From Notolepis coatsorum (taxonomy: Eukaryota > Chordata > Actinopteri > Aulopiformes > Paralepididae): 64,000 nt of DNA. Below the pieces are notes generated by a model. It was not told the DNA's origin. It did no database searches and saw only the letters and a list, made by a program, of their open reading frames with translations. The stretch spans positions 16,108,148 to 16,172,147 of the forward strand of contig OZ020593.1 of NCBI GenBank assembly GCA_963971535.1, in the 5' to 3' direction. Both the position numbers and the translations under genes were made by a program. Shown piece after piece: positions 11,068 to 20,457 of this stretch; position 1 is the first letter of the stretch; each line of letters begins with the position of its first letter.

Positions 11068-11916
11068 TAATTAATATAAATGTTATATTGTAACTGTCTA
11101 GTTACACATTGGTTCCGAAACATGTATGTTCCAGGCTGCAATTTTGAATCTGAGAGAGCTCTGGTCAGCGAAGCCGGCGCCGTTCGCGACCTCCATGTTT
11201 TGGGGCTATTCATCAGAAAACTCGGATCCCGATTCGGCTCCCATCCGTCGGGCAAGAACTGGCGGTTTTCAGCCTCTCTCTCTGGAGCTTAACGGAGTTT
11301 CGAGTTTGGGATTCACCGTGTTGAATGGGGCGTCTGAACTAAGCGAGGACGCGCGGCGAAGAATGCGGAAGCGCTCTTGCACTCTTCCGCTGGCATTAAG
11401 CTACACACGGCTAGTACATCGACAGGCTGCTATAGTGGAGCCAGCTAACGTTAGCTGCTGAGGCTAGTACATCGACAGTTAACATTACATAAGGTTTTAG
11501 CGCGACGTGGGCATTCCAGAATGGCGAGGATGCAAAGCATGTTAGACCATTGGACTCGTCGCAGAGTTTACATTACACATGTAACTGCGCGACTTGCGAG
11601 AGAAGTTGTCACACAGCCTTCAAACGCAGGGTGGAAGAGCTAGTTTGCGTCTGTGTATTATGAAATGACAATTGCGCGTTGCCACGCCCACTGCGTGAAG
11701 CCTCTGTGCTCCTAAATAACCTTTTCCAGTTCGCACATCTATTATGACTAATTCTATCTATTTTTAGGGGCAAATACGAGTGAAATAGTCGCGCCCTGGC
11801 TGTGGTTACATGACGTCATTGCTATTTTAGAGCTGCTCTACCGGTTACAAGGTATAGTCAAAATCCATACCATAGCGCAAATTCATACCGTTTATACCGT
11901 TCACCCCTATGTCAAA

Positions 11917-12642
11917 CTACACAGCTATCACCCCCTTACATCCCCCCTCCCTCTTCTCCCCTACTCTCGCTACCTTACTTATACCCACCCCACCAATGCT
12001 CCTCATCTTCCTAGCCCTCTCCACCTGCTCCTCACTACCACACCCTACGGCCAGATTACCATCCCACAAAACTCTCGCATACTTTACCTCACCTAATTGC
12101 TCGACAATGAGTTTGGGCAACTCGAGCCTACCTACTTTCCTCACTCCCCTCTCCCCCTCAAGCCTAACCACTATATGAATCACTTCTGCAACATCATTTC
12201 CTCCACCCTCGCCTTCTGACCCACTTGAGCTATCGTCCCTCACTTTCTTCCTCTTGCTCTCCTTCCCCTCTCTTACCTCCCTCTTCTTCTCCTCCTTCTC
12301 CATATCGTCACCACCCGACCCCTTACCCTTGCCCTGGCTATTCTCGCCCCCATCGCTGTCGTTCCTCCCCTTTCCCTCACTTACCCTCCTCTCCTTCCAC
12401 ACCCTTTCCCACCCTTCTTTCTCACTCTCCTCCCCACTATACTCCATTCTGTCACAACCCGACTCCTTCCCTTTGCCCTGAGACTTGTTGAATATATATA
12501 GATACACAAATGTTCTAGAATGTTTGATTATGACAGCATACTGTGACATCACGAATGCTCTAGAATGTTCCATTATGACAGCATACTGTGACATCACAAA
12601 TGTTCTAGAATGGTTGACTATGACATCATACTGTGACATCAC
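11917..12642 (-). pseudogene. LINE ORF1-like protein, truncated
   Basis: A minus-strand frame of about 240 codons. Its first third translates the 45-bp tandem array and is probably not coding. The middle is a charged Lys/Glu/Ser-rich linker. The last 90 residues (EVIHIVVRLEGERGVRKVGR, then LPKLIVEQLGEVKYARVLWDGNL) resemble the RRM-like domain of gag-like ORF1 proteins of I/Nimb-clade LINEs. A normal ORF1 would continue to CCHC knuckles, and an ORF2 should follow; both are missing. The frame stops a few bases from the edge of the neighbouring hAT. I infer an orphan 5' piece of a LINE. Confidence 0.5.
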
Positions 12643-12670
12643 GAATGTTCTAGAAGGTTCTATTATGACA
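12512..12670. repeat. 45-bp tandem repeat with heat-shock-element-like cores
   Basis: Four units start near 12512, 12557, 12602 and 12647, each with a TCTAGAA core and TGTGACATCAC. Unit 4 reads TTCTAGAAGGTTC and unit 1 TTCTAGAATGTTT, the alternating TTC/GAA layout of a heat-shock element. The array lies just 5' of the minus-strand LINE ORF1, where a LINE promoter would be. Confidence 0.8.
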
Positions 12671-12956
12671 AATAATACGGTTCAATGACTTTATCTAAAT
12701 CCAATCAATATTCCTAATGCCGTTTCAATGTAAGGTTATAAAAATAAACATATAAACATTCATATAATACAATAACCTAAATATATAGCTTTGGCTCCTC
12801 TACAATACACTTACCTAGGATTTGACTTGATTCAACAACAAAGCAGTCGGGGCAATGGCAAGCCGAAAACGGTCGAAAGTGTAGTTAGTTGAAGTTTGGA
12901 TATTTTTTTTCCGACTGAGGTAGGTAGATTACATTTTTAGAGACTAAAGTACAGAA

Positions 12957-13036
12957 AAAGGGTACCGTTGGGTACCGGTATCGATTCACAGGTACCGGTA
13001 CCGTGTCGGTTCAAATGTGAACGGTACCCATCCCTA
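12957..13036. mobile_element. hAT terminus, other end not found
   Basis: A GGTACCG-rich subterminal zone ends GAACGGTACCCATCCCTA, the mirror of a TAGGGATGGGTACCG hAT end. I cannot find its partner end, so only this terminus is called. Confidence 0.45.
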
Positions 13037-13406
13037 TTGCTTATGTCCAGAGATTCCAGCTTTGATAACTAAAGTAATGACACTTGACTTACCTGTTATA
13101 TTATGTTTTGCCTTTTTAAACATGTCCCTTATCACGCTGTCCACGACAGCTGTCACGAGACGCGCACTGAGAGCTGGCCAGTATACCGCGGGACCTTTTA
13201 TGAAACATTCTGATATTTTCGCGGGCACGAGACCACTGCACAAGACCCGCGAAAATATCTCCATAACAGTTAGATACGCCTATACAGGCTAAAGAGTTAT
13301 GATAATAATAATAAATGTAACGAGTGATCCTAATAAAATGTCTATTCGATTCATGCATGTCTGACTGTTAAACAAGTAAAAAATTATGTAAATATGTTGT
13401 TAGAAT

Positions 13407-14470
13407 TAGGGCTGGGCGATATGACGATATTATATAAATATCGGGTACAGTTCATTAACGATACACTTTTTAAACGTATCGTGGATATCGTGATGTTTTG
13501 CCCAAGAGGATTGTGTCACGTCAATCTGGTCCACACGTTGAAACTTTTGAACAGCGCCGCCCCACACACACACTACTGCATCAAAGTTACTACTTATGAT
13601 AACAAAGGCATTCGTTTTGTGGCATTAACATTATATAGTTACACGTTCAATAACATCAGCGTATTTACATAGCAACGTCCGAGGTCGACCTAGATATAGC
13701 AAGCATTAGTCGTTCATATCTCAGCCCGTGCTGACTCAGTTGTGCCCATTCTGCGGTCTGTTAATAAAGTTTTCAATCAGACAGATGTATGGAAAGGCTT
13801 TTATTATAACATCTGTTGCAGTAAAATCATTATGCCTCCAGTCGTTTAGTCATCCTGCGGAGCTAAAAGCTAAACGTCGGCCGCGGGGAGCTACCGCTAC
13901 CATTGTTGTTGTCATTGAGCTCTCCAATGGCGGAAGTAAAAAATTAATACGCGCTTGCCGATTGGTGCTAAGAACAGCAGGGCGGGTGCAAGCGGTGTGA
14001 CGTAATTGGCAGACTCGACTGTCAATCAAAATGATTCTGTTTGCCGTCTGAATGAATGAAAACGTTATTAACAGATTGCAGCATGGGTACAATACAGTAC
14101 AGCTCAATACAACAACAGTGGACTGGAGGATGCAGACCAGAGAAAGACTTTCGTCTTGTTTACATCAGGGTCCCCCATTTTCAATTCATCATATTTCATA
14201 TCTAAATCATATAATATCTCATTGCTAAATATATGCAATATATAATCTAATAATCCAATAATCTAAATCTAATATATAATATAAAAATGCTAAATGGATG
14301 GGTATTTTATTTTGTCTTTAATGTTAGCTTGCAAACTCAAATACTGTCTTGGTAAGCCTCATAATGAATTGTTTGGGGAAAAAAAGAAAAACATCGTGAT
14401 GCGTATCGTGTATCGCCGAAAGGTCCGAAAATATCGTGATATCATATTTAGGCCATATCGCCCAGCCCTA
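13407..14470. mobile_element. hAT element (TAGGGCTGGGCGATAT ends)
   Basis: Inverted ends TAGGGCTGGGCGATATG and ATATCGCCCAGCCCTA with a perfect 8-bp duplication, GTTAGAAT, at 13399-13406 and 14471-14478. No transposase frame. The interior (about 13505-14040) closely matches 58220-58800, which lies in a hAT with different ends. LINE tails sit inside it in both directions (13735-13783 plus, 14049-14190 minus). Confidence 0.95.
14049..14190 (-). mobile_element. LINE 3' tail inside the hAT
   Basis: (AATG)n followed by the complement of the recurring LINE 3' UTR, ending CCATTTTCAATTCAT. Same family as 31850-32818. The copy may extend A/T-rich to about 14290. Confidence 0.8.
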
Positions 14471-15189
14471 GTTAGAATGGTACAAATATTCATCTGGTGA
14501 CATTCTTCATAGCATTAACACATTTATTGACCCACAAAATGTATAGTTTGACACCAAAATTGATCTTCTATGTTCAACATTCTAACAACAAACCCTAACC
14601 CAACATTCACATTTTTGGCAGTTGTTAGAATGTTCGACACATTTGTACCACATGCACAAACCTGCTTGATTATTGCCCCAAATAGCATGCAAGTTGGACA
14701 AAGTGGGTATGTCTGGAAAGAAGAGGCTTGTGGGTACCTATAAAACCAATGTGCACTCTGATATATTCATGTGAATATCCAAGGGACCTTTTGGAAGATG
14801 AGCATGGCAGTTTTTTCTAGGCGAAAATGTTACATAATTTTGAATCATTGCCTATTAAAACCCCCTTCCCAACAGTTGGGATTAATGAAAATGATACCAA
14901 TAGAAAGCTTAGCTTCTCTAGTTTACAGGGATACCAATACCTTTGTGTTCGCTCAAATATTGAGCCCGCTATGGATCAAGATATTTATTAATGGGCAGAA
15001 CCTTGATTTTACATGGCGGCCATCTTGAAATCCATCATGATGACGTGGCCCCTACCCCAAAATGAAAGCTATGATGACGTGGGGAAAATTTGGTGCTTTT
15101 GTCCGGCGTGTCCACATCCTTCTCAAATCTGGTGCTAAGCCACCGCACTAGTAGTATTGGCAGTGGTAGTAGTCATAATAGTAATCCAG

Positions 15190-15464
15190 TATATTTTATT
15201 TTCTAAAAAATAAACCAGTTCAACACAACCACTTTTGCTTCATTTCTTTGATGGCTTAAATATGCTCTAGTCGATTTTGTGTTTTGAGCACAAAGTTCAT
15301 CATAGATCTAGCCTCTTTATTTTGCTCTCAAAGTGCACCAGATTGATGCATTTAACTTAAAAACTTTTTTTTAAGTTCAGGGGGGGGGGGGCATGCCCCA
15401 GGACCCCCCTAGAGGGGCTGAGGTTCACCCACCAGTCTAACAAAAACCTGTGGGAAACACTGAG
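15190..15464. mobile_element. Relic of a hAT ending GGGAAACACTG
   Basis: The block with TCGATTTTGTGTTTTGAGCA and TTTGCTCTCAAAGTGCACCA returns in inverse orientation at about 45225-45320. The copy ends GTGGGAAACACTG, a common hAT terminus. The other end is not recognised. Confidence 0.5.
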
Positions 15465-16540
15465 GCCATAGTTACACTGGGGAATACAGCAACATTTTTG
15501 TTGCTGAATGATTACGTTTGCTGTCCAAGTTAAAAAGAAACGCCGTTTTGGCAGGATAATGCAACGCTGAAAAGGTGTTTTAGTTTTGGATACTCACCGA
15601 CAATGGTGCCATGTAATCTGCGTGAGCCGGATACGGCGCCGTTCTGCCCAACGCCCATGCGCAGTAGAGACCCACACGGTTATATCCAGTGTTTACAGCA
15701 GAGCTGTACCAAGTAGCTGCGGCTACCAATGTGTTGTCAAGTTATTGTTACCACGCAAGAGTCGACTGCATGAGCAGCTCAGAGCTCCTCTTTCAACATA
15801 ACAAGCATTAAACAAAATGGCCCAGTCATCTATTCACTTTTGTTTAATACATGCAGCGTTGTCTAATGTTATCTAGCTACTGATAGCTCCTGATATCAAC
15901 GTCTGATATCAGTTTGGTTCTGGCTGGCTAGCGTCGCTCGTGAGCTAACGTTAGCTACCTACCTGAAAGTGTTAATATACAGTGTCGCTTGTCGTTGTCA
16001 ACATGAACAATAAACATAGTCATCTGTGGCAACGCTAGCTCACTAGCTTGCTAACGTTTAAATAAATAAGAAGCTTGCTAACGTTAGCTCGCTAACGTTA
16101 CTGGGATTAAAGCAAGCTACTCGAGGATGTGCTCGTTTCAACCATGCATTTATATTTTGTATATTCAAGTCAGAGGTCATTAAAACGGCAGCCTTCCGGC
16201 ATGTTGGCTGCCCCACACGCTGTTCCATCAGATGGCAGTGGCACACATAAAAAAAACACTACGGGTCAATCCAAGCCAAATCACGCGAGTGGCGAGGCTC
16301 GAGAGAGAGGACTTTTGCGTGAAAGGCGAAAGCAATTAGGCTCTCTCCGAACGTTTTTTCTTTATCTAAAAACCAAACTATTCAGTCAGATAGCGATTTA
16401 TTATTAAAGTATACAGTGCAATTACAATTTCAATAACTTTCCAGCACTTTATACACAATTCAAGCACTATTCAAACCTTGAAAACACCACATTGAAATAC
16501 AAGCATTTTCAAGGATTTCCAGCACCCATACGAACCGTGT
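15465..16540. other. No certain gene; scattered repeat-like words
   Basis: Holds many GCTAACGTTAGC words near 15945-16100 and pieces resembling the interior of the element at 56114 (around 15880-15910). A minus-strand ATG followed five codons later by a consensus donor lies at 15612-15592 but has no supporting exon. I see no gene I can defend. Confidence 0.4.
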
Positions 16541-16544
16541 CGGC

Positions 16545-16682
16545 TGCGCGGTGGAGGTGGAGGCGGAGGTGGATGCCTGCGGGGAGGTGGAGACGGAGGT
16601 GGATGCCTGCGGGGAGGTGGTGGTGGAGGTGGAGGTGGATGCCTGCGGGGAGGTGTTGGAGGTGGTGGAGGTGTTGGAGGCA
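16545..16682. repeat. GC-rich minisatellite
   Basis: Repeats of GGAGGTGGATGCCTGCGGGG with shortened GGTGGA units. The proline-, threonine- or tryptophan-rich frames across it are products of the repeat and not genes. Confidence 0.85.
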
Positions 16683-16854
16683 TCCTGGAGAAAGACCGAC
16701 GTCATTAGACAATTTCCAATATTCCACCTCCTTTATTTACAAGATATCATATCTCTCTCTCATATATATATACATATATTGTATGTATATTGTATGCATG
16801 TATTTGTATTTTATTGCATGTACTTTTATGTATTATTATTATACTACAGACAAG

Positions 16855-17563
16855 ATGGCGGCGACAGAGATCGTGTGACGGGTCGAGATGACGCACAAAG
16901 AGCGGCGGGATGAGAGGATTTCGTTTTCGGGGCGCAGACTACAGGCGTCACCCGGCCAACACAGCACCGGCAGCTCCCGAGGAGGGGGTTGATCGTAGAC
17001 ACAGGTGCGTCATCCCACATCATCAATGACAGGAGCAGTTTCAAGAACTTCGATAAATCCTTCGAGCCGGAGGGACACAGCATGGAGCTGGCAGACGGGA
17101 AGCGCACCTACGGGTTGGCGCAAGGGAGAGGAGACGCACAGGTACGCCTTATAGACAGTAAGGGACGCCGGTGTACAGTGACATTAAAGAACTATTCTCA
17201 GTCAAATCTGCTACTGCCAACGGCGCCGAAGTGTTCTTCAGTGAAGGTAAGGATGTTCTTGTAGAACGAGATGGTACGCGGTTTAATATCGACGTATATG
17301 GGAGAATGTATTACTTACAAACGGAGTGCAATAATAATGACAAATGTAATGTGACTGTTAGCCATGACATCCAGACGTGGCATGAAATTATGGGTCATTG
17401 TAATCACGAGGATTTGCTAAAGCTACAAGCAGTGACAGACGGTATGCACATTAAAGGTGAGAGGCATAGACCTGACAAAGAATGTGAAGTTTGCATAAGA
17501 GGGAAGTTTACTCAAAAAGGGAACAGGGGCCCCACAGAGAAAGTAAAGAGACAGCTGGAGCTA
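16855..17563 (+). mobile_element. Copia-type LTR retroelement fragment, fossil
   Basis: An aspartic-protease motif (VDTGASSHIIND near 16995) is followed downstream by a pre-integrase zinc-binding region (WHEIMGH, then CEVCIRGKF near 17380-17510), the order found in Ty1/copia polyproteins. No LTR is seen and only a small part of the polyprotein remains. The piece is broken and ends at the target site of the next hAT element. Confidence 0.75.
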
Positions 17564-17571
17564 GTTACACG

Positions 17572-18300
17572 CAGGGGCGTCCATTTGGTATGGCAAGGTA
17601 TGGCACTCGCCATACCTTGGCAAATAAAAATGTAAAAAAAGAAAGATTTTTTTTTTTTTTTTACAATTTTCTATGTTGATTTAGAATTTGAATGTCAACA
17701 TTATGAACGAAGCTTCAAACTATTCGGTACAGCCCTAGCATGTTTTGATATTGTCAATTATCTCACTTTTACTAGGTGACTTTTACTGTGACTAACTGAA
17801 ATATGCCCAAAAAAAAAGGAAAATGGACATAGGGAAGTTTTTTATCAAAGGGCAGCAGAGACAAGTGATACAGGGACACAGGTAAGGTCTGGCTTAGTGA
17901 TTATAATAGTGCAGTTCAGCATTCAGTAACCCATACTTTTTGTGAATGTGTTTTTGATACTACATTCTGTTGAACACACACCTCAAAACCGTACCTAAGG
18001 AAAATTGGCTCAATTGCAAGAAAAGTAATAAGACAGTTATGATATTACATTCTGCATAATTCGTATGCAAAATATTGTGGTTCCCTGCTTTAGTCTGTTG
18101 ACACATTTCTATACTAAAAATGCTTGTGTAGTCCTGTGTCATACCTAAATGTCATATAACTGAATTGTATAGAAACAACTCACCAAAAGTGACTATTGCA
18201 CAACTGATTTGACAAAAAAATCCACCAAGAGGGGGAAACCCCCCCTTCACCCCCCCCTTCTCCTCGCCATACCTTGCCTTTTACTGAAAGGACGCCACTG
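17572..18300. mobile_element. hAT element (CAGGGGCGTCC ends)
   Basis: Ends CAGGGGCGTCCATTTGGTAT and GGACGCCACTG are inverted, and GGCAAGGTATGGC is matched by GCCATACCTTGCC. Flanks GTTACACG (17564-17571) and GTTACACC (18301-18308) are an 8-bp duplication with one change. It sits at the end of the copia fragment and is non-autonomous. Confidence 0.85.
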
Positions 18301-18434
18301 GTTACACCCCTGGTAATAATCTCAGTTAAATGGGGTTTTGCCCTCAATTGAATTTGGATTTTTAAGACTTTATAGTGGTCTATCTAGCAGGTTGCTATTT
18401 CAAATTAAGAGGGTTGTATTTTAAAATCACTTAC

Positions 18435-19852
18435 TGTTCTGAAGGATCAGATTAAACCGAATATATATATTTATTTATATATATATATATTTAATTGTAT
18501 TTGTATATCCCCTGATATCCCCTGATATCCCCTGTATATTCCTTGTACAATATGCATTGAATATCCCTTCTAGTCTACTGAACATCCCATAATAGTCTCC
18601 ATTCTACCATTGGACGAGACCTTGGTGCCAGGTCGCCATACCCCTCAGACCAGGTTCAATCGTACCGCTCAACATGTATGGACAAGTCCTAGTTCCGCGT
18701 AGGAATATGTCTACCGCACCACTAATGGTACTATTTGTTCATAGTGCGTATATATACTGCGCTATTAAAGTAGAACTTTCTTTTAGTCCAGTTCCTTACC
18801 CTCCAACAGAGTGACAGACGCAAAAGCCTCCCCGCGAACCACGTGTGGGCAGTAAGGCCAATTCGGCCCAGTATCGGCATTGAGACATCGTGTATATTAA
18901 TATTTGAATAGTCATATTTGGCACTATATCGTCGAGTTGGACGTATTCTATTAAGCTAATAATAGTCTATTCATATATAGTGCCTCGTGCGGTAAGAGTT
19001 CTATAGTAATCAGCACCCCCATCGTTTCGGGCATCAGCTGGACGCTTATCCAGGGTGGTTGACCCCACGTGAAGCTGCACCCGAGGAGCTCCAGGCCAAA
19101 GAGCGAGTGGACCTGTATATTGGATTATTCTACCGACGACGGCTAGCCTTCCCCGGCTTGGATTATGCTTTGAGTACTTTGATTATTCTATGGATAAAGG
19201 CCAACACTGCGGTGTGTTGGAAATACCCCCCCCGGAGAGGACGACAGGTGAGACGGCCGCTCTGCACAGTGAGGTCGCCTCACGTCTCTCCGTCGTGGAC
19301 CGGAGGACGCCGGCCACAGAGGGTCCAACTGCATTCATCTGTGGATCGAGGATCGTTGGGCACCGTGTCGCACAACTGTGGACTCTCCCAAGATACCCTC
19401 GGCCAGACGGGATCCAGCCAGTGACTCTCTAACCCCCCCCCCCCCTCCAGCTGTCCTACAAGCAGTCGGAACCTTCCCCTAGTGTATCCAGCTATATAAT
19501 CATTCAAGTATCATCGCTATTGTTCCCTAAATATTCCAGGTTGTATATTTGCTTCCTGCGCAATCAGAGATTGGACATTCGATATTGATCTACCTACGAA
19601 TACTCATTTGCCATAAAAGTGCATACTATTTCAAATCATAAATGTAATTAAGTGATCGTTGTACATACCTTTTGCTATGTATTAAAACTCAAACTTTCGA
19701 TTTGGTACATTTGTGTTGGATCCGTTTATCAGGTGGGAGTGTTCAACATATTCATACCTAGTACTGGGTGGCCAGAGTCTAAAGTACAAGAGGTAGTGGT
19801 AGTAAGTATCATATCTAACCATACAGTCAGGGAATTGTACCCCTCAGTTACA
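18435..19852 (+). repeat. 5' LTR of BEL copy 1
   Basis: Begins TGTTCTGAAGGATCAG and ends CCCCTCAGTTACA. A TATATATACTGCGC stretch at about 18750 could be the promoter TATA region. Short frames inside it are repeated in the 3' LTR and are not genes. Confidence 0.95.
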
Positions 19853-20457
19853 ATTGGTCCTTCGAGCCGGAGGGTAATCAGTGTAATATTAATATAGTGT
19901 TATTAATATTAAAATGGCCTATGATGAACACTCCACGAAACGATCCTCCTAACCAACAACGCCCGCGGCGCAAACGACAGCTCCCTCAGTACCTAGAGGC
20001 TTACGCTGTCAGTCAACAACCTAGTCTTCTACCAACAGTAAACGCGGTAAAACTAGAAAGTAAAATTATGTCTAACCCTAACGACCAGGCTACCCCGACC
20101 ATAGAGGCCCCTATGGGTTCTAATGTAACTGACCAAGCTCACGGTGGGGACCAGGGGGAACCAGACATGACTTTACACCCCGCCAATACCGAAGAAGTAG
20201 TCCCCGACGAGTCCCGGGAGGAAGACAACACTACCGAGAGAGAACTCGGCACGGAAGAAGATGAGGAGAGCACCGTGGAGATAGAGCTCCAAGACTCCGC
20301 ACGGAGTACCCCAAGGGACGGCTCCCCTATACAACCGTCTTCTCCCAGCGAGGCAGAGAGGACACTACAGCAGGCATTCCTCGTCAGCCTGAAAGCCTCT
20401 ACTGAACGCGATAGACTCCAAGGTGAACGCGATCGATTGCAGATACAGCAACGGAGC

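Larger units (their letters stand above)
4744..11408. mobile_element. Mutator-like element with about 320-bp inverted ends
   Basis: 4744-5031 is the reverse complement of 11128-11408, and the match continues past a LINE-tail insertion (5215-5252 with 11085-11125). Termini are GCGTGTAGCTTAATGCC and GGCATTAAGCTACACAC. A 9-bp repeat, GGCTAGTAC, flanks it (4735-4743, 11409-11417), and removing the element plus one copy restores the host 52-bp tandem array. Long arms and a 9-bp duplication suggest a Mutator-like (MULE) element. No transposase remains; the middle is taken up by later insertions, including a DIRS element. Confidence 0.7.
4289..11909. mobile_element. hAT element split by a nested element
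   Basis: Ends TAGGGCTGGACGGTAT and ATACCGTTCACCCCTA form hAT-type inverted repeats. Flanks are GATCAAAC (4281-4288) and TGTCAAAC (11910-11917), an 8-bp duplication with two changes. The other arm of the outer element, near 14545-14560, preserves the uninterrupted target (reverse complement GGTGTCAAAC), which supports this reading. The element proper is about 0.95 kb; the rest is the nested insertion 4744-11408. Confidence 0.8.
3910..15150. mobile_element. Outer long-armed inverted-repeat element, heavily invaded
   Basis: The sequence from 3910 (TAGTGCGGTGGCTTAGC) to 4288 returns as its reverse complement at about 14541-15150, ending GCTAAGCCACCGCACTA. The right arm is longer, so the left arm has lost internal pieces. 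Frames inside the arms (for example 14771-15028 plus and 4219-4031 minus) look alike only because the arms are copies. No transposase is seen, and no certain target duplication (a 3-bp GTA is possible). Family unknown; it predates the elements nested inside it. Confidence 0.6.

Noticed and set aside
4753-11461. Two similar open frames (LRELWSAKPAPFATSMFWGY...) at 5019-4753 minus and 11126-11461 plus, looking like a duplicated gene
   Set aside because: They are the two inverted arms of the Mutator-like element, so similarity reflects arm identity and not coding selection.
11909-12491. Plus-strand Pro/Ser-rich frames (SSCSPSPLLPPSSSPPSPY...)
   Set aside because: Antisense of the charged linker of the LINE ORF1-like frame.
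3849-15028. Similar frames (NHCLLKPPSQQLGL...) at 4219-4031 minus and 14771-15028 plus
   Set aside because: They lie in the arms of the outer inverted-repeat element, with no domain and no splice sites.
16460-16878. Proline-, Thr/Ser- and Trp/Arg-rich frames on both strands
   Set aside because: Translations of the GC-rich minisatellite 16545-16682.
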